Origin: Dokdonia sp.
GTDB lineage: Bacteria > Bacteroidota > Bacteroidia > Flavobacteriales > Flavobacteriaceae
Assembly: GCA_020630915.1 (NCBI GenBank)
Contig: JAHDIF010000007.1
Span: 62,001 to 126,000, forward strand
Reading direction: 5' to 3'
Length of the DNA stretch: 64,000 nucleotides
The notes under the pieces are model-generated. The model did no database searches. It worked only from the letters and a program-made list of their open reading frames with translations, and was not told the origin of the DNA. Within the stretch, counting starts at the first letter, position 1, and each line of letters begins with the position of its first letter. This document shows, one piece after another, positions 25,778-35,159 of this stretch. Both the position numbers and the translations under genes were made by a program.

Positions 25778-25819
25778 TTGTAGGAATAGCTAGCTTTGTA
25801 AAATCTAAAAGAGCCTATT

Positions 25820-26596
25820 ATGATCGCTGCTGTCTCCCTTTTTCTTATTGTCACCTTTTCTGTTCTTATTACTAAGGTCTGCACCATTGCATTAGTACAC
25901 ACAGGCCTCTCAGAAGAAAGTGCTAAGTTCCAGTCACGCTCTGCCTATACCGGTGCCGGACTAAGCACCCAAGAAACAGAAAATATTATGAATCATCCTG
26001 TGCGACGCAAGATCATCTATAACTTGATGCTCATAGGAAACGCGGGTATTGTAACGGCCATGTCTTCGCTTATTTTAACCTTTGTCTTACCAGAGTCCAA
26101 TGCTTCTAGATTATACGGCTTCTTAACCATTGTTTTAGGAATGTTGTTTTTATGGCTGGCCATCAGAAGCTCTTGGGTAAACAAAGGTCTATCTCGAATT
26201 ATAAATAAAATGCTTAAAAAATATACAGATCTAGAAATTCAAGATTATGCGGCTGTCCTACATCTTAAAGATGATTTTAAAATTATAGAAGCAGAGGTAG
26301 ATAGTGATGGATGGATGTGTAATCGTACTCTTGAGGAATTAGATTTGCGTCAAGAAGGCATTACTATTTTAGGTGTAGAAAGAAAGGGAGCAGGCTATTT
26401 TGGATCACCCTCTGGTAATTTTAAAATGTTACCTCATGACAAAGTCACTATTTACGGAAAGGCAGAAGGCATAGAGAGTATTTACAACAGAAAAAAAGAC
26501 CACTATGCCCACATAGAGCATCAAAAATTTGTTGAGAAAGAGGAACAAAGAAAGGCGAGTGATCAAGAAAAAATAAACGCATCAACAGACACGTAA
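25820..26596 (+). CDS. Membrane protein with a TrkA-C domain
   Basis: 258 residues: a first membrane helix at about 2-25, two more at about 70-115 (NLMLIGNAGIVTAMSSLILT, LTIVLGMLFLWLAIRS), then a cytoplasmic RCK-C/TrkA-C domain (EVDSDGWMCNRTLEELDLRQ, GITILGVERKG, HDKVTIYGKAEGIESIY). TrkA-C domains bind ligands that gate ion transport; there is no separate Trk-type pore in the window, so it may regulate a channel encoded elsewhere. The C-terminal 25 residues are charged and probably disordered. Confidence 0.8.
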   Translation: MIAAVSLFLIVTFSVLITKVCTIALVHTGLSEESAKFQSRSAYTGAGLSTQETENIMNHPVRRKIIYNLMLIGNAGIVTAMSSLILTFVLPESNASRLYGFLTIVLGMLFLWLAIRSSWVNKGLSRIINKMLKKYTDLEIQDYAAVLHLKDDFKIIEAEVDSDGWMCNRTLEELDLRQEGITILGVERKGAGYFGSPSGNFKMLPHDKVTIYGKAEGIESIYNRKKDHYAHIEHQKFVEKEEQRKASDQEKINASTDT

Positions 26597-26599
26597 ACA

Positions 26600-28330
26600 T
26601 CACTCAATCCTAGGAAGGACCCATAAAATCGCAAGACAAACTAAAAAGAGTATAAAAAACCAGACACGTGCATAAGGATGCAACACTTTTTCGGAAGTTT
26701 GTGTATTTTTCATTCCAGTAAACTTGAGTTGGTTTGCTTTCTTTAATTCAAACGCTTTTTTATTTTGCCAGTCATCATTTGAAAAAACAAAATACCCCAT
26801 CTTAATACTATCATTTTTAAGCTGTACATACTGCCATCCAGGGTTTCGAGGATAGGTAGTTCCCTCCCATTGATCCTTTATGTGCTGGTCCTGTCGCAGC
26901 GCAATTGTATTACCCGTATGAGACACTAATTGTGGGCTCCCTACGGATGTCCTTACCTTAAAAGAAAAAGGTTCATTTTTATAAACCCATTCTTTTTGAG
27001 GAATCAACTGAGATGCAGCCACTTCCTTCTGACTTACCGCACTTAATGTAGTAGACCAAATGTGCTCATATAACTCTCCATTACCATTTAGCACTAACTG
27101 ATACGTATCTTTAAACAAAGAAGTACTCACACGTCCCATTCCTTTCTGGATGTATGCACTCCAGATAGTTCCCTGCGTTTTAAACACGGGTTGTAAGAGT
27201 GTCTCCTGTCTAATTGAAGCACCGTAAACAGGAATAGTAACCCTATTCCAAGGAGCGATTTGAGTTCCTTTTTTTTCATTTCGCTTTAAGCGAAAACCAA
27301 ATGACACCTCATCATTTATGACCGAATCATCTGGCTGAATGAACAGCCCTAGTCCCGCATCCTCAATCTGATTATCTAAGGCTCTTCGGGAATTTCTACT
27401 CAACGCTTGGTAAGATTTCCCGTCCATAATTACTAGGTCAAAATTGCTCAAGTTACTCCGTGTAAAACCATAGATAGTTCCTTTTGATCTATTAAAATTT
27501 TCGAACTTATAGGTGTTTTTTGAAATCTGGCTGCGTACTAAAATCTCATGACCATTTTCTGAAAGAAAGTTCTTAAGATACTTTGTCTCAAAAGTTGGAA
27601 AAGTATTTACAATAAGAATACGCAATTTATGCTCCGGCTGGATAACCACAGGAATTGGATTTTTAGTCAAGATAGTTTGGGAACTGTCTTTCTCAATAAG
27701 ATGATATATATACTGTCCGGCTACTTTTGTTTTTGTACTTAAGTTAAATAGTACTTTCTCAGAATCCCCTAGCGTGATAGAATCCAACGTATTTCCTCCA
27801 CTATCTTCAAGTAACAGTTTTGTTCCAAGAATGGGGTTTGCATACAACCCCTTGAAAACTAAAGAGTCACCAACTGTCAATTCTTGATTGTAGTGCACTC
27901 GTACAATGCCTTTTATTGTATCATTTTGCACATAGGTGGTGCGTATATTTTCCAACTGCCAGAAATCATAGGGAGCCACGCCATTGCCCAGAATGTATGC
28001 CTTACTTACAGCGTCTAATTGATCTTGGCGTAATCCATCAGTAGCATAATGTATCTCAACAAGATCTTTATACTCAGCCCTCAAACTATCTAACTGTGAT
28101 TGTTTAAAATTTTCGGTAAGGATAACACCTACCTCTTTGGTTTGCTCAATAAATTTTGCCGGTTTTAAGTATATAACTGCTAGGGAAGCCACTGCTAGTA
28201 GGGCAATGACAGATTTGAACAACCATCGCTTTTTATGTCGTTTTGCAAATTCCTTCCACAAAAAAACACACCACAATAATCCCACTACTAGTAAAACTGG
28301 CCAAACCCATTGTGCATTTAAAAAGGACAT
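26600..28330 (-). CDS. Bat-locus membrane protein of unknown function
   Basis: 576 residues. It starts MSFLNAQWVWPVLLVVGLLW, close in form to the BatA N-terminus, with a second helix (SVIALLAVASLAVIYL) and a last helix at the end (WFFILFLVCLAILWVLPRIE). The large middle part is extracytoplasmic and unrecognised; LRILIVNTFPTFETKYLKNF and FDLVIMDGKSYQAL suggest a flavodoxin/GATase-like fold as in other Bat-locus proteins. A GTG at 28342 would overlap the previous gene by 8 bp; I prefer the ATG at 28330 because the BatA-type start begins there. It is last in the leftward cluster. Confidence 0.7.
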   Translation of the reverse strand: MSFLNAQWVWPVLLVVGLLWCVFLWKEFAKRHKKRWLFKSVIALLAVASLAVIYLKPAKFIEQTKEVGVILTENFKQSQLDSLRAEYKDLVEIHYATDGLRQDQLDAVSKAYILGNGVAPYDFWQLENIRTTYVQNDTIKGIVRVHYNQELTVGDSLVFKGLYANPILGTKLLLEDSGGNTLDSITLGDSEKVLFNLSTKTKVAGQYIYHLIEKDSSQTILTKNPIPVVIQPEHKLRILIVNTFPTFETKYLKNFLSENGHEILVRSQISKNTYKFENFNRSKGTIYGFTRSNLSNFDLVIMDGKSYQALSRNSRRALDNQIEDAGLGLFIQPDDSVINDEVSFGFRLKRNEKKGTQIAPWNRVTIPVYGASIRQETLLQPVFKTQGTIWSAYIQKGMGRVSTSLFKDTYQLVLNGNGELYEHIWSTTLSAVSQKEVAASQLIPQKEWVYKNEPFSFKVRTSVGSPQLVSHTGNTIALRQDQHIKDQWEGTTYPRNPGWQYVQLKNDSIKMGYFVFSNDDWQNKKAFELKKANQLKFTGMKNTQTSEKVLHPYARVWFFILFLVCLAILWVLPRIE

Positions 28331-28334
28331 CGAA

Positions 28335-30596
28335 TCAATCACGTGTTTTGAGTTCTTGAATAAATAAATCCTCTAAAGTGCCTTTATATCCTGATCTTTC
28401 AGGTGATTTTTCCGTAGTATTAGGCAAGGCATTTGATAGACCTTTCTGAACCTTTCGCCAAATGTTTACCGGTTGGACTTTATCTTCTGTGAGCCATTTT
28501 AATCGCTGCAATGTTGCAAGGTGTTTTGCGGGCTCATTAATAGCTATAGTGGCTAATTCTTGCCCTGCTTTCGCGAAAGCTTCCTTATCCTCATCTGTTA
28601 ATACCTCTTTTAAAACGATACGATCTTCTATAATTTTAACGCTCTGTCGCATAGCTTTATAGGCATCTTCTTTTGCCAAATCATCTTGCTTGTTTGTAGT
28701 TTCAATTTCATCCAAATCTCCAGACAAGCGTTTATCTTCCTTAATAGGCGGTGGATCAAAACCGATGCGATGCACATAAATACGAGCACTATTTTTTATT
28801 TCCTGAATAAGCTTCAATGCCTTGTATTGATAGGGTAACGACTCTTCTGGAGTCGCCAGACGCAAGTACAACTCTGCATCCCACATCTCTGCCATCGCCT
28901 GTTTAAGTTTTCCTCTTAAAGACTCTGTAAATAGGGTTGATTCTTCTGGATCGTCGTGATTATGGAGGTAATCCTCTAGAAATGATTTTTCTTCACTATC
29001 CTCACCTTCATCACCGTGATCATGGGTGTCTTCGTGATCGTGATCGTGGTCTTCTTCAGCAACTAGATTATGTTCGTTTTCAGTGTCATGATCGTGCCTA
29101 AAACCAGCTGTGGGATCATCTGCATCAAAATCATCAATATCAATATCTGGCTGAACAGCAATACCAGAATCTGCTTCATCTCCCATAAACTTTCCATACT
29201 TTAATCGCAATGATTTTTGATCAAACCCCAACTCATTACTTCTGGATTTGAACTCGTTTTCTGTAAGTTCTGGGCGTGCACTAATCAATTTTTCAGTATC
29301 AATAATAAGCTGCCGTTGACTCCTAAAATAATCTGGCATCAAGTCTGCTCCCATCGTTCCTTCTACCCCAAAGCCATCACTCACAGTGTCTTTTATAACC
29401 GCAAAAAAGGTCTCGCTTCTTGTAATATTGGGTCTCGGTGTTTTTTGATCTCGAGCCATCACATAAAAATAAAGCTCGTCTCCCAACTCCATTTTTAATG
29501 CATCAAGATCTATCGTTTTAGATAACTGTAGCGCTTTACTTCCTTCTTTAATGGATTGATCAAACGACAGTCTTTCTTCTCTAAACTTAACTGACTCACC
29601 AGAACCTTTAGTAACAGTAGCAATAATTTCTGCACCGGCAATACCATAATCATCCGTAATTTGTGTGGTGAACTGTATTTCCTTAGTATCATCGTAGTCA
29701 AATGAAGTAAACTGTGCCAACTCTTTTACCTTCAATTCTGGAGGGGCATCTGGAGTTACTTCAATAGCATAAATTTCTGAAGTATAATTTGATCCCAAAG
29801 AATCCGTAAATCTAAAATTGTAATACCCAGAGGACAAAGGTCGCACTGTTATTGTGGCGCTGGATTGGTCTCTTTGTGCGATGGCATTATGAGAAATCCT
29901 CATATCCCTTACTTCACCGAGACCTTCCCATACAGCACTTTGAATCTTACCTTCAAAATCTAGACTCCAGGAAAGTCTAGAGCCTTCTACCACTTTTACA
30001 TTCATATTTCTGGATGTACGTCCTGGTAGTCTTGTGTATTCAGGATAGTGCAAAGTAACTTTTTGATCTTTCAAAACTGGTGCAACATAGCCAGGTGTTA
30101 CTGAATCTACGGACTGTAAGCTCATCATCTGCTCTTGCTCTGGCGCAGACAAAGATGATGACTTAAATAATCCAAAATGAGAGGCAAGAACTCCAAAAAT
30201 TACAAGTAGCAATGAGACTATAGCAGCCTTTTTCAACCCTGTTCTGGGAGTTAGGGCATTTAAATCTGAATCCAGTTGTTCGGTTACCTTATCTTGCTGT
30301 AATTGCGCAAGCCCAGACAGTTCTTGAGGTGCCAGAAGAACCAAGCTAGAACTATACTCGGCTGTATCTAATTGTGTATCTATAAATTGAGTAACCGTTT
30401 CAAAATCAATCTTCCAAGGCTTTATGAACACCAAGCTTACTAGGGTGATGATACCAAAACTCAAGACTCCAAAAAGTATACTTCCAGAAAGAAGTCCTAC
30501 AAAACACCCAGCACCCAAACCATACAACACACCTTCTAGCCATCGCAATAATTGCCATCGTCTTGTGTATTTTTGTATGATGTGTTGTCCTTGCAT
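28335..30596 (-). CDS. DUF4175-like membrane protein with a His/Asp-rich segment
   Basis: 753 residues: two membrane helices at about 22-55, a third at about 145-162 (AIVSLLLVIFGVLASHFGLF), then a long extracytoplasmic part. It matches DUF4175-type proteins that accompany MoxR/DUF58/BatA in Bacteroidota. A stretch at + strand 28970-29100 encodes DHDTENEHN, EEDHDHDHEDTHDHGDEGED, a likely metal-binding or flexible segment. AFAKAGQ near the C-terminus comes from a palindrome copy at 28567. Its ATG overlaps the stop of the BatA-like gene by one base (TAATG). Function unknown. Confidence 0.75.
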   Translation of the reverse strand: MQGQHIIQKYTRRWQLLRWLEGVLYGLGAGCFVGLLSGSILFGVLSFGIITLVSLVFIKPWKIDFETVTQFIDTQLDTAEYSSSLVLLAPQELSGLAQLQQDKVTEQLDSDLNALTPRTGLKKAAIVSLLLVIFGVLASHFGLFKSSSLSAPEQEQMMSLQSVDSVTPGYVAPVLKDQKVTLHYPEYTRLPGRTSRNMNVKVVEGSRLSWSLDFEGKIQSAVWEGLGEVRDMRISHNAIAQRDQSSATITVRPLSSGYYNFRFTDSLGSNYTSEIYAIEVTPDAPPELKVKELAQFTSFDYDDTKEIQFTTQITDDYGIAGAEIIATVTKGSGESVKFREERLSFDQSIKEGSKALQLSKTIDLDALKMELGDELYFYVMARDQKTPRPNITRSETFFAVIKDTVSDGFGVEGTMGADLMPDYFRSQRQLIIDTEKLISARPELTENEFKSRSNELGFDQKSLRLKYGKFMGDEADSGIAVQPDIDIDDFDADDPTAGFRHDHDTENEHNLVAEEDHDHDHEDTHDHGDEGEDSEEKSFLEDYLHNHDDPEESTLFTESLRGKLKQAMAEMWDAELYLRLATPEESLPYQYKALKLIQEIKNSARIYVHRIGFDPPPIKEDKRLSGDLDEIETTNKQDDLAKEDAYKAMRQSVKIIEDRIVLKEVLTDEDKEAFAKAGQELATIAINEPAKHLATLQRLKWLTEDKVQPVNIWRKVQKGLSNALPNTTEKSPERSGYKGTLEDLFIQELKTRD
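28567..28580. repeat. GCTTTCGCGAAAGC palindrome in the DUF4175-like gene
   Basis: Exact copy in the AFAKA frame (EAFAKAGQEL). Confidence 0.95.
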
Positions 30597-31885
30597 TATT
30601 GTTTTCTAATTTTGGCTAATATGCGTTCTCCTATGAGTAATATCACTAATAAAATCCACAGAACATCAGACATATCTGCAACAGCAATCTTAGGTTGTTT
30701 GTCTGCCTTTGCTTTATACATTGTAGCTATTTCCTCTTGAGAAACAACTCTTTGATCCAATGATTCAATAGTCCTGTGCAAATGCGTATCCATCGATAGC
30801 CAGTCCAGTAATTGTGCGACAAATTGCCTTTTTTGAATAATTTCTGGTGTGAGTTTTTGAGTAATTATTGATTGATTAGAGTTCGTACCCGTTTCTATCA
30901 GTTTACTGGCTAGATCATCCCTTTTTAGAAGTAAGGTAGGCCGCTCTGATTGAGATACTGGAAGATCACTTAACCAAACAAGTCGATCACTATTGGCTAA
31001 AGGCACTTCTTTTGTATACTCGTTTATCTCCAAAACTATCGGCTTTTTGGTATACGCTTGTATGGCTTTAAAACAAGCTTCCAAATATAATTTTTGATCG
31101 ACATACTTTTCATCATAGACAAGCGCAATCGTGATGGTTTTTTGCTCGTTATAGGGTACTTGCACACTTGTTGTATTCATTTCTAAGCGCACACTATCCT
31201 TGGTGCTGGCAAAATCAACTTCATTTTGATTTACTAATGTTCGATCAAAAGAAAGGGCGTTATCATTGCTTTGAAGTGTCAGTATTTCGATCTCGTCACC
31301 TACTTTTCTCGCGGCAATTGGGGTATCTACTTCTTTCTCAGGAGCGATCACTACCCACTGAATGTTTGAAGAAACAGAAGGACGTTTTCCTTTTAATGCT
31401 TTCGCGAAAGCGTGTACAAAAACAACCACACTATCTGCCGAAATCTGATCCAATTCTTGAGCTAACTGCCAATAATTAGGGACCTCCTCTGTTACTTCAA
31501 TTTCTTCATCCACCTTCCACTCTGGAAATCCTTTTGTTAATAATCGTCTTCCCTCTAGCGGGATTTGATCAAATAAACTGGCGCCCTCTGTAGAAGATAG
31601 TAAAGAAGGCTCAAAAACGTAGGCAATCTCTTGATTTTGAACCTTTTTTGTAATCTGTGGTTCCGCTAGAATAACGACAAGTGTGCTTATAATGAGACAA
31701 CGTAAGAACAGCAACCACCACTCATTAAGATGTATGCTGTTACTTTGTTTAGATTTTGTTTCGGTAATAAATTGGGTGCTTCCTACTTTTATGGTGCGTA
31801 CTTTTTTCCTACTCCATAAGTGTATGGCTATTGGGATGGCTAGTGCACATAATCCCCAGAGATATGACGGATTCAGCAAAGTCAC
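30596..31885 (-). CDS. BatA N-terminal domain membrane protein
   Basis: 429 residues with the BatA N-terminal signature LLNPSYLWGLCALAIPIAIH followed by LWSRKKVRTIKVGSTQFI, and a second helix (WWLLFLRCLIISTLVVILAE). A C-terminal helix lies at VLWILLVILLIGERIL. I choose the GTG at 31885 (MTLLNPSYLW): it comes 1 base after the DUF58 stop (TGAAGTG) and gives the family's normal start, whereas the ATG at 31936 would add 17 residues inside DUF58. A palindrome at 31398 encodes HAFAKALKG. It is part of the Bat-type envelope cluster. Confidence 0.8.
   Translation of the reverse strand: MTLLNPSYLWGLCALAIPIAIHLWSRKKVRTIKVGSTQFITETKSKQSNSIHLNEWWLLFLRCLIISTLVVILAEPQITKKVQNQEIAYVFEPSLLSSTEGASLFDQIPLEGRRLLTKGFPEWKVDEEIEVTEEVPNYWQLAQELDQISADSVVVFVHAFAKALKGKRPSVSSNIQWVVIAPEKEVDTPIAARKVGDEIEILTLQSNDNALSFDRTLVNQNEVDFASTKDSVRLEMNTTSVQVPYNEQKTITIALVYDEKYVDQKLYLEACFKAIQAYTKKPIVLEINEYTKEVPLANSDRLVWLSDLPVSQSERPTLLLKRDDLASKLIETGTNSNQSIITQKLTPEIIQKRQFVAQLLDWLSMDTHLHRTIESLDQRVVSQEEIATMYKAKADKQPKIAVADMSDVLWILLVILLIGERILAKIRKQ
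31398..31411. repeat. GCTTTCGCGAAAGC palindrome in the BatA-like gene
   Basis: Exact copy in the AFAKA frame (HAFAKALKGK). Confidence 0.95.
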
Positions 31886-31886
31886 T

Positions 31887-32780
31887 TCACGATAGTTTAG
31901 CACGTTTTTTAAGGAATAATTGTAACGCCTCACCAATATGTTGATCCAGCATAAATAATTCGTAGCCTATACCACTTGCAAGTAATTCTTCCTTTGCATG
32001 CGTTATATATTGTTGTAAGCCTTCTAAATATACATCTCTAGCTTCCTTGGTATTTACCTTTACTTTTGTGCCAGACTCTAGGTCTTCAAAAATCACTTGT
32101 CCTTTGTAATCAAACTCATATTCGTTCCTTCCCATAAGATGTAACACGGTAACTTCATTACGAGAGGTTTTAAGTTGCTTTACCATGTCTGTAATCTCAT
32201 CTTGATTCTCGTAAAAATCTGTAATGAAAAAAATAAGCTCTTTATGACTGCGATTATGCAGTTTTTCACTGGCAATATCTTGTGGCCAGCTGCCTTCATT
32301 ACGCAATTGCAATAATTGATATAAAAACCTATTGAAATGCTGTTTCCCTAGAGCTGGTTGTAACGCTTCTAGCGTTGTATCATTAAGAGCAATGAGACCC
32401 GTAGCATCACCCTGACTATGTGCTAGGTGTGCCAGACTAGCTATCAATACATTTGCATAGTCTCTTTTAGAAATATCGCTTTCCTTATGAAGCATTGAGG
32501 CACTTGTGTCTATGATAAACTTAACAGAAATATGAGTATCTATCTCAGATTGCTTGACATAGTAACGACCAGATCTTGCCAGCATCTTCCAATCTAACAA
32601 ACGCAGATCGTCTCCTGGCTCGTACCCTCTATACTGGCTAAATTCTAATCCTGCACCTACGCTCCTACTTCTATTAAGTCCAGACAGATATCCATCTACA
32701 ATTACTCGTGAGATGAGTGTCAATCCAGCTACACTGTTGATCACATCGGGTTTGAGTAATTGTCTATAGTCGTCTTTCAC
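31887..32780 (-). CDS. DUF58 protein with a VWA-like fold
   Basis: 297 residues. The DUF58 core is FSQYRGYEPGDDLRLLDWKM followed by LARSGRYYVKQSE, and the MIDAS-like motif is FIIDTSASM. DUF58 proteins pair with MoxR ATPases, which are thought to act as chaperones for VWA-type proteins. There is no membrane helix. It lies 9 bp downstream of moxR and directly upstream of the BatA-like gene, so the three are one operon. Confidence 0.9.
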   Translation of the reverse strand: MKDDYRQLLKPDVINSVAGLTLISRVIVDGYLSGLNRSRSVGAGLEFSQYRGYEPGDDLRLLDWKMLARSGRYYVKQSEIDTHISVKFIIDTSASMLHKESDISKRDYANVLIASLAHLAHSQGDATGLIALNDTTLEALQPALGKQHFNRFLYQLLQLRNEGSWPQDIASEKLHNRSHKELIFFITDFYENQDEITDMVKQLKTSRNEVTVLHLMGRNEYEFDYKGQVIFEDLESGTKVKVNTKEARDVYLEGLQQYITHAKEELLASGIGYELFMLDQHIGEALQLFLKKRAKLS

Positions 32781-32789
32781 TTTAAGGAT

Positions 32790-33791
32790 CTATGCATTAA
32801 AATTTATTTGATCTAACAATTGACTTGTAACGGTATCTGAGGTAATTCCTTCTGCCTCTGCCTTAAAATTTACAATCACACGATGGCGTAAAACTGGTAA
32901 AGCAACATTTTTTATATCCTCTAGCGTTACTGCCATTCGCCCTTGCGAGAGTGCTCTTGCCTTTGCCGTAAGAATCATTGCCTGTCCCGCTCTTGGACCT
33001 GCACCCCATCCTACCCATTGTTTTACATACTCGTTACTCGTAGTTTCTGGTCGTGTCGCCCGAACAATATTGCTTACGAACTCTATTAAGCCGTCACTTA
33101 TAGGTACTTCCCTAACGAGTTGTTGCAAGCGCAAAATTTCTTTTCCGGAAAGTATAGGTTGGATACTTTCTTTGCTAGTTCCGGTAGTGCTTTTTAAAAT
33201 ATGAGTTTCTTCACTCGCTGTAGGATATCCTATTTTTATATAGAATAAGAATCGATCTTGTTGAGCTTCTGGTAAAGGGAAAGTCCCTGATTGTTCAATA
33301 GGGTTTTGAGTAGCAAGAATAAAAAACGGACGCTCCAATGCGTAGGTAGTTCCAGAGTAAGTCACCTCAAATTCTTGCATTGCTTCGAGCAGCGCTGCCT
33401 GAGTTTTTGGTGGTGTACGGTTAATCTCATCTGCCAGAATAATATTTGCAAAAATAGGTCCCTTTTTAAACTCAAATGATTTCTTTCCGGTAGATTGATC
33501 TTCTTCCAAAATTTCGGTACCTATAATATCTGAGGGCATTAAATCTGGTGTAAACTGGATACGCTTGAAGTCCAGATCTATTGCTTGCGCCAGCGTACGT
33601 ATCATTAATGTCTTTGCAAGTCCAGGTACTCCTTCTAGCAAAGCATGACCGCCTGCTAGAAAGGTGATCAATAATTGCTCTACCGTTTCTTCTTGCCCAA
33701 TAATGACCTTGGCAATCTCTTTTCGTAAATCTGCAAGCTTACCAGTAAGTGTTGTTACTTCTTGCCGTAATTCCTTTAATTCTTGGTTCAT
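32790..33791 (-). CDS. MoxR-family AAA+ ATPase
   Basis: 333 residues from MNQELKELRQEVTTLTGKLA. Walker A is EGVPGLAKT near residue 57, Walker B is LADEINRTPPKTQAALLEAM, sensor 1 is ILATQNPIEQSGTFPLPEAQ followed by QDRFLF. MoxR ATPases act on VWA and DUF58 partners during assembly of envelope or metal-containing complexes. The frame extends 14 codons upstream, but that part is encoded by a dispersed palindrome (33809-33828), so I start at the ATG at 33791. Confidence 0.95.
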   Translation of the reverse strand: MNQELKELRQEVTTLTGKLADLRKEIAKVIIGQEETVEQLLITFLAGGHALLEGVPGLAKTLMIRTLAQAIDLDFKRIQFTPDLMPSDIIGTEILEEDQSTGKKSFEFKKGPIFANIILADEINRTPPKTQAALLEAMQEFEVTYSGTTYALERPFFILATQNPIEQSGTFPLPEAQQDRFLFYIKIGYPTASEETHILKSTTGTSKESIQPILSGKEILRLQQLVREVPISDGLIEFVSNIVRATRPETTSNEYVKQWVGWGAGPRAGQAMILTAKARALSQGRMAVTLEDIKNVALPVLRHRVIVNFKAEAEGITSDTVTSQLLDQINFNA

Positions 33792-33808
33792 TCCTATTAT
33801 TTCTATAT

Positions 33809-33828
33809 ATTTCCGCGAAGGCGGAAAT
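33809..33828. repeat. ATTTCCGC/GCGGAAAT palindrome with GAAG loop
   Basis: A perfect 8-bp stem with 4-base loop, followed by CTCAT. It is the reverse orientation of the family found in the trp operon (46951, 47778, 48453) and before coaD (50922). It lies just upstream of moxR. Confidence 0.9.
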
Positions 33829-33877
33829 CTCATCCACTATTTACTATACTAACTTTAGGACGTCCTGCTTCTAGCTT

Positions 33878-34498
33878 CTAACTCGTCAACGCATACATCA
33901 CTATATTCACCCCAAATCTCGTATTGTCAATCTTATACCAACGTTTATTTCTAAAGTCGTAGTCCCACTCACACCCATAATCTTTATTACTGTACAATAC
34001 GCCTATCCTGCCATTGATTTCAATAGCTTTGAGATAGTCATGTACAAGATCATCGCCCCATCCATTTAATTCTTGAGACGTCGTAGGTGGACCGTCTTCA
34101 AACTCAAAAAAGACATTATAAATTTCGTGATCATTAGGGATTTTTTTCAGCGCATCTACACCAAAGATTTCTTCCATTTGCCGCTCAAAAGATTTTGCAA
34201 ACAATCCATCTATATCATGATTACAATCATCTGCAAAAACAAACCCTCCATTCTCCACATACTTCTTAAAATTTTCTTTTTCCTTCTTGGTAAACTGCAC
34301 TAGTTTATGTCCAGAGATATAACAAAATGGACTTTTAAAAATAGCATCACTCGCGAGTGAAATAATATTTTCCTGCGTATCTACAGCCAGTGTGGTATAC
34401 TCTACTAGCGAATTCAACAAATTAGAGGGCATACGCTGGTCTACATCCCAATCACCAGATTCATATTGTAAGCGTGTGAAGAAGAATTTATTAGACAT
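33878..34498 (-). CDS. DUF4159 protein
   Basis: 206 residues starting MSNKFFFTRLQYESGDWDVD, with CYISGHKLVQFTKKEKENFK and FVFADDCNHD, the typical blocks of DUF4159, a flavodoxin/GATase-like domain that accompanies MoxR/DUF58 clusters. It has no signal peptide. A GTG three codons upstream would overlap the lipoprotein gene; the ATG at 34498 avoids this. It is separated from moxR by 86 bp holding a palindrome, so cotranscription is likely but not certain. Confidence 0.8.
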   Translation of the reverse strand: MSNKFFFTRLQYESGDWDVDQRMPSNLLNSLVEYTTLAVDTQENIISLASDAIFKSPFCYISGHKLVQFTKKEKENFKKYVENGGFVFADDCNHDIDGLFAKSFERQMEEIFGVDALKKIPNDHEIYNVFFEFEDGPPTTSQELNGWGDDLVHDYLKAIEINGRIGVLYSNKDYGCEWDYDFRNKRWYKIDNTRFGVNIVMYALTS

Positions 34499-34500
34499 AA

Positions 34501-35049
34501 TTACCACGTTCTAAAACTCAAAATAGAATTTTCCAATTCGCAAATTTCTTTCTTGCCATACTTATCTTTACTTACTGAAAGGTTTATGGTGTAGAACCAA
34601 TTTTCGACTGGATGCTCAGTTGTAACGAAAAGAGCCAGAGATGGAATTGAATCTTTATTAAAGTCTACCAAGTTCCAAAGAGATTCTTGTTTATTAATGA
34701 CTATACTCCCAGATTCAATTACATTGTATTTTGACTCAATATCCGCTTGCATATCTTGCCTACTCATCCAATTTTCATCTTTTGTCAATTCCGTAATACT
34801 AAAAGTTTTAAAGCTCTCTCCGTCTAGAAACCCACAAACAACACCATTTCCTATGTCATTTGTATGAAAGTAAGGCACCCAATTTGAATTAGGCACATTA
34901 AAGCTAAATCTACCTAAGTTGTCATCAATTTCAACTCCATTAGCTAGATCAATCTTTTCGCAATGACAGTCAGTCATAAAAGCAGAGTTTTCTTTGCAAG
35001 AAAAAAATGCAATACACAAGACAAATAAAAGTGGGAGTCTATTTTTCAT
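34501..35049 (-). CDS. Small lipoprotein of unknown function
   Basis: 182 residues with a lipoprotein signal (LLFVLCIAFFSC, acylated Cys18). No domain is recognised; TLNLSVSK-type beta pattern and DSIPSLALFVTTEHPVENW are visible in the second half. It is separated from pmbA by a terminator at 35108-35145 and lies 2 bp before the DUF4159 start codon, so it probably leads that transcript. A decayed palindrome (ATTTTCGCGAAAGC, 35080-35093) lies just upstream of it. Confidence 0.65.
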   Translation of the reverse strand: MKNRLPLLFVLCIAFFSCKENSAFMTDCHCEKIDLANGVEIDDNLGRFSFNVPNSNWVPYFHTNDIGNGVVCGFLDGESFKTFSITELTKDENWMSRQDMQADIESKYNVIESGSIVINKQESLWNLVDFNKDSIPSLALFVTTEHPVENWFYTINLSVSKDKYGKKEICELENSILSFRTW

Positions 35050-35107
35050 TTTAAAAAATCATCATTGAAATGTTTTCAAATTTTCGCGAAAGCATACTTT
35101 TAAAAAC

Positions 35108-35145
35108 AAAACTGGTTATCACCATAAGTAATAACCAGTCTTATA
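35108..35145 (-). terminator. Terminator after the tldD-pmbA pair
   Basis: ACTGGTTAT (35111-35119) and ATAACCAGT (35131-35139) form a 9-bp stem; on the minus strand it is followed by TTTTGTTTTT. Confidence 0.75.
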
Positions 35146-35159
35146 TCATTTATAGCTGT

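Noticed and set aside
33792-33833. N-terminal extension of MoxR (MRFPPSRKYIEIIG)
   Set aside because: It is encoded by the dispersed palindrome at 33809-33828, and the conserved MoxR start begins at MNQELKEL.
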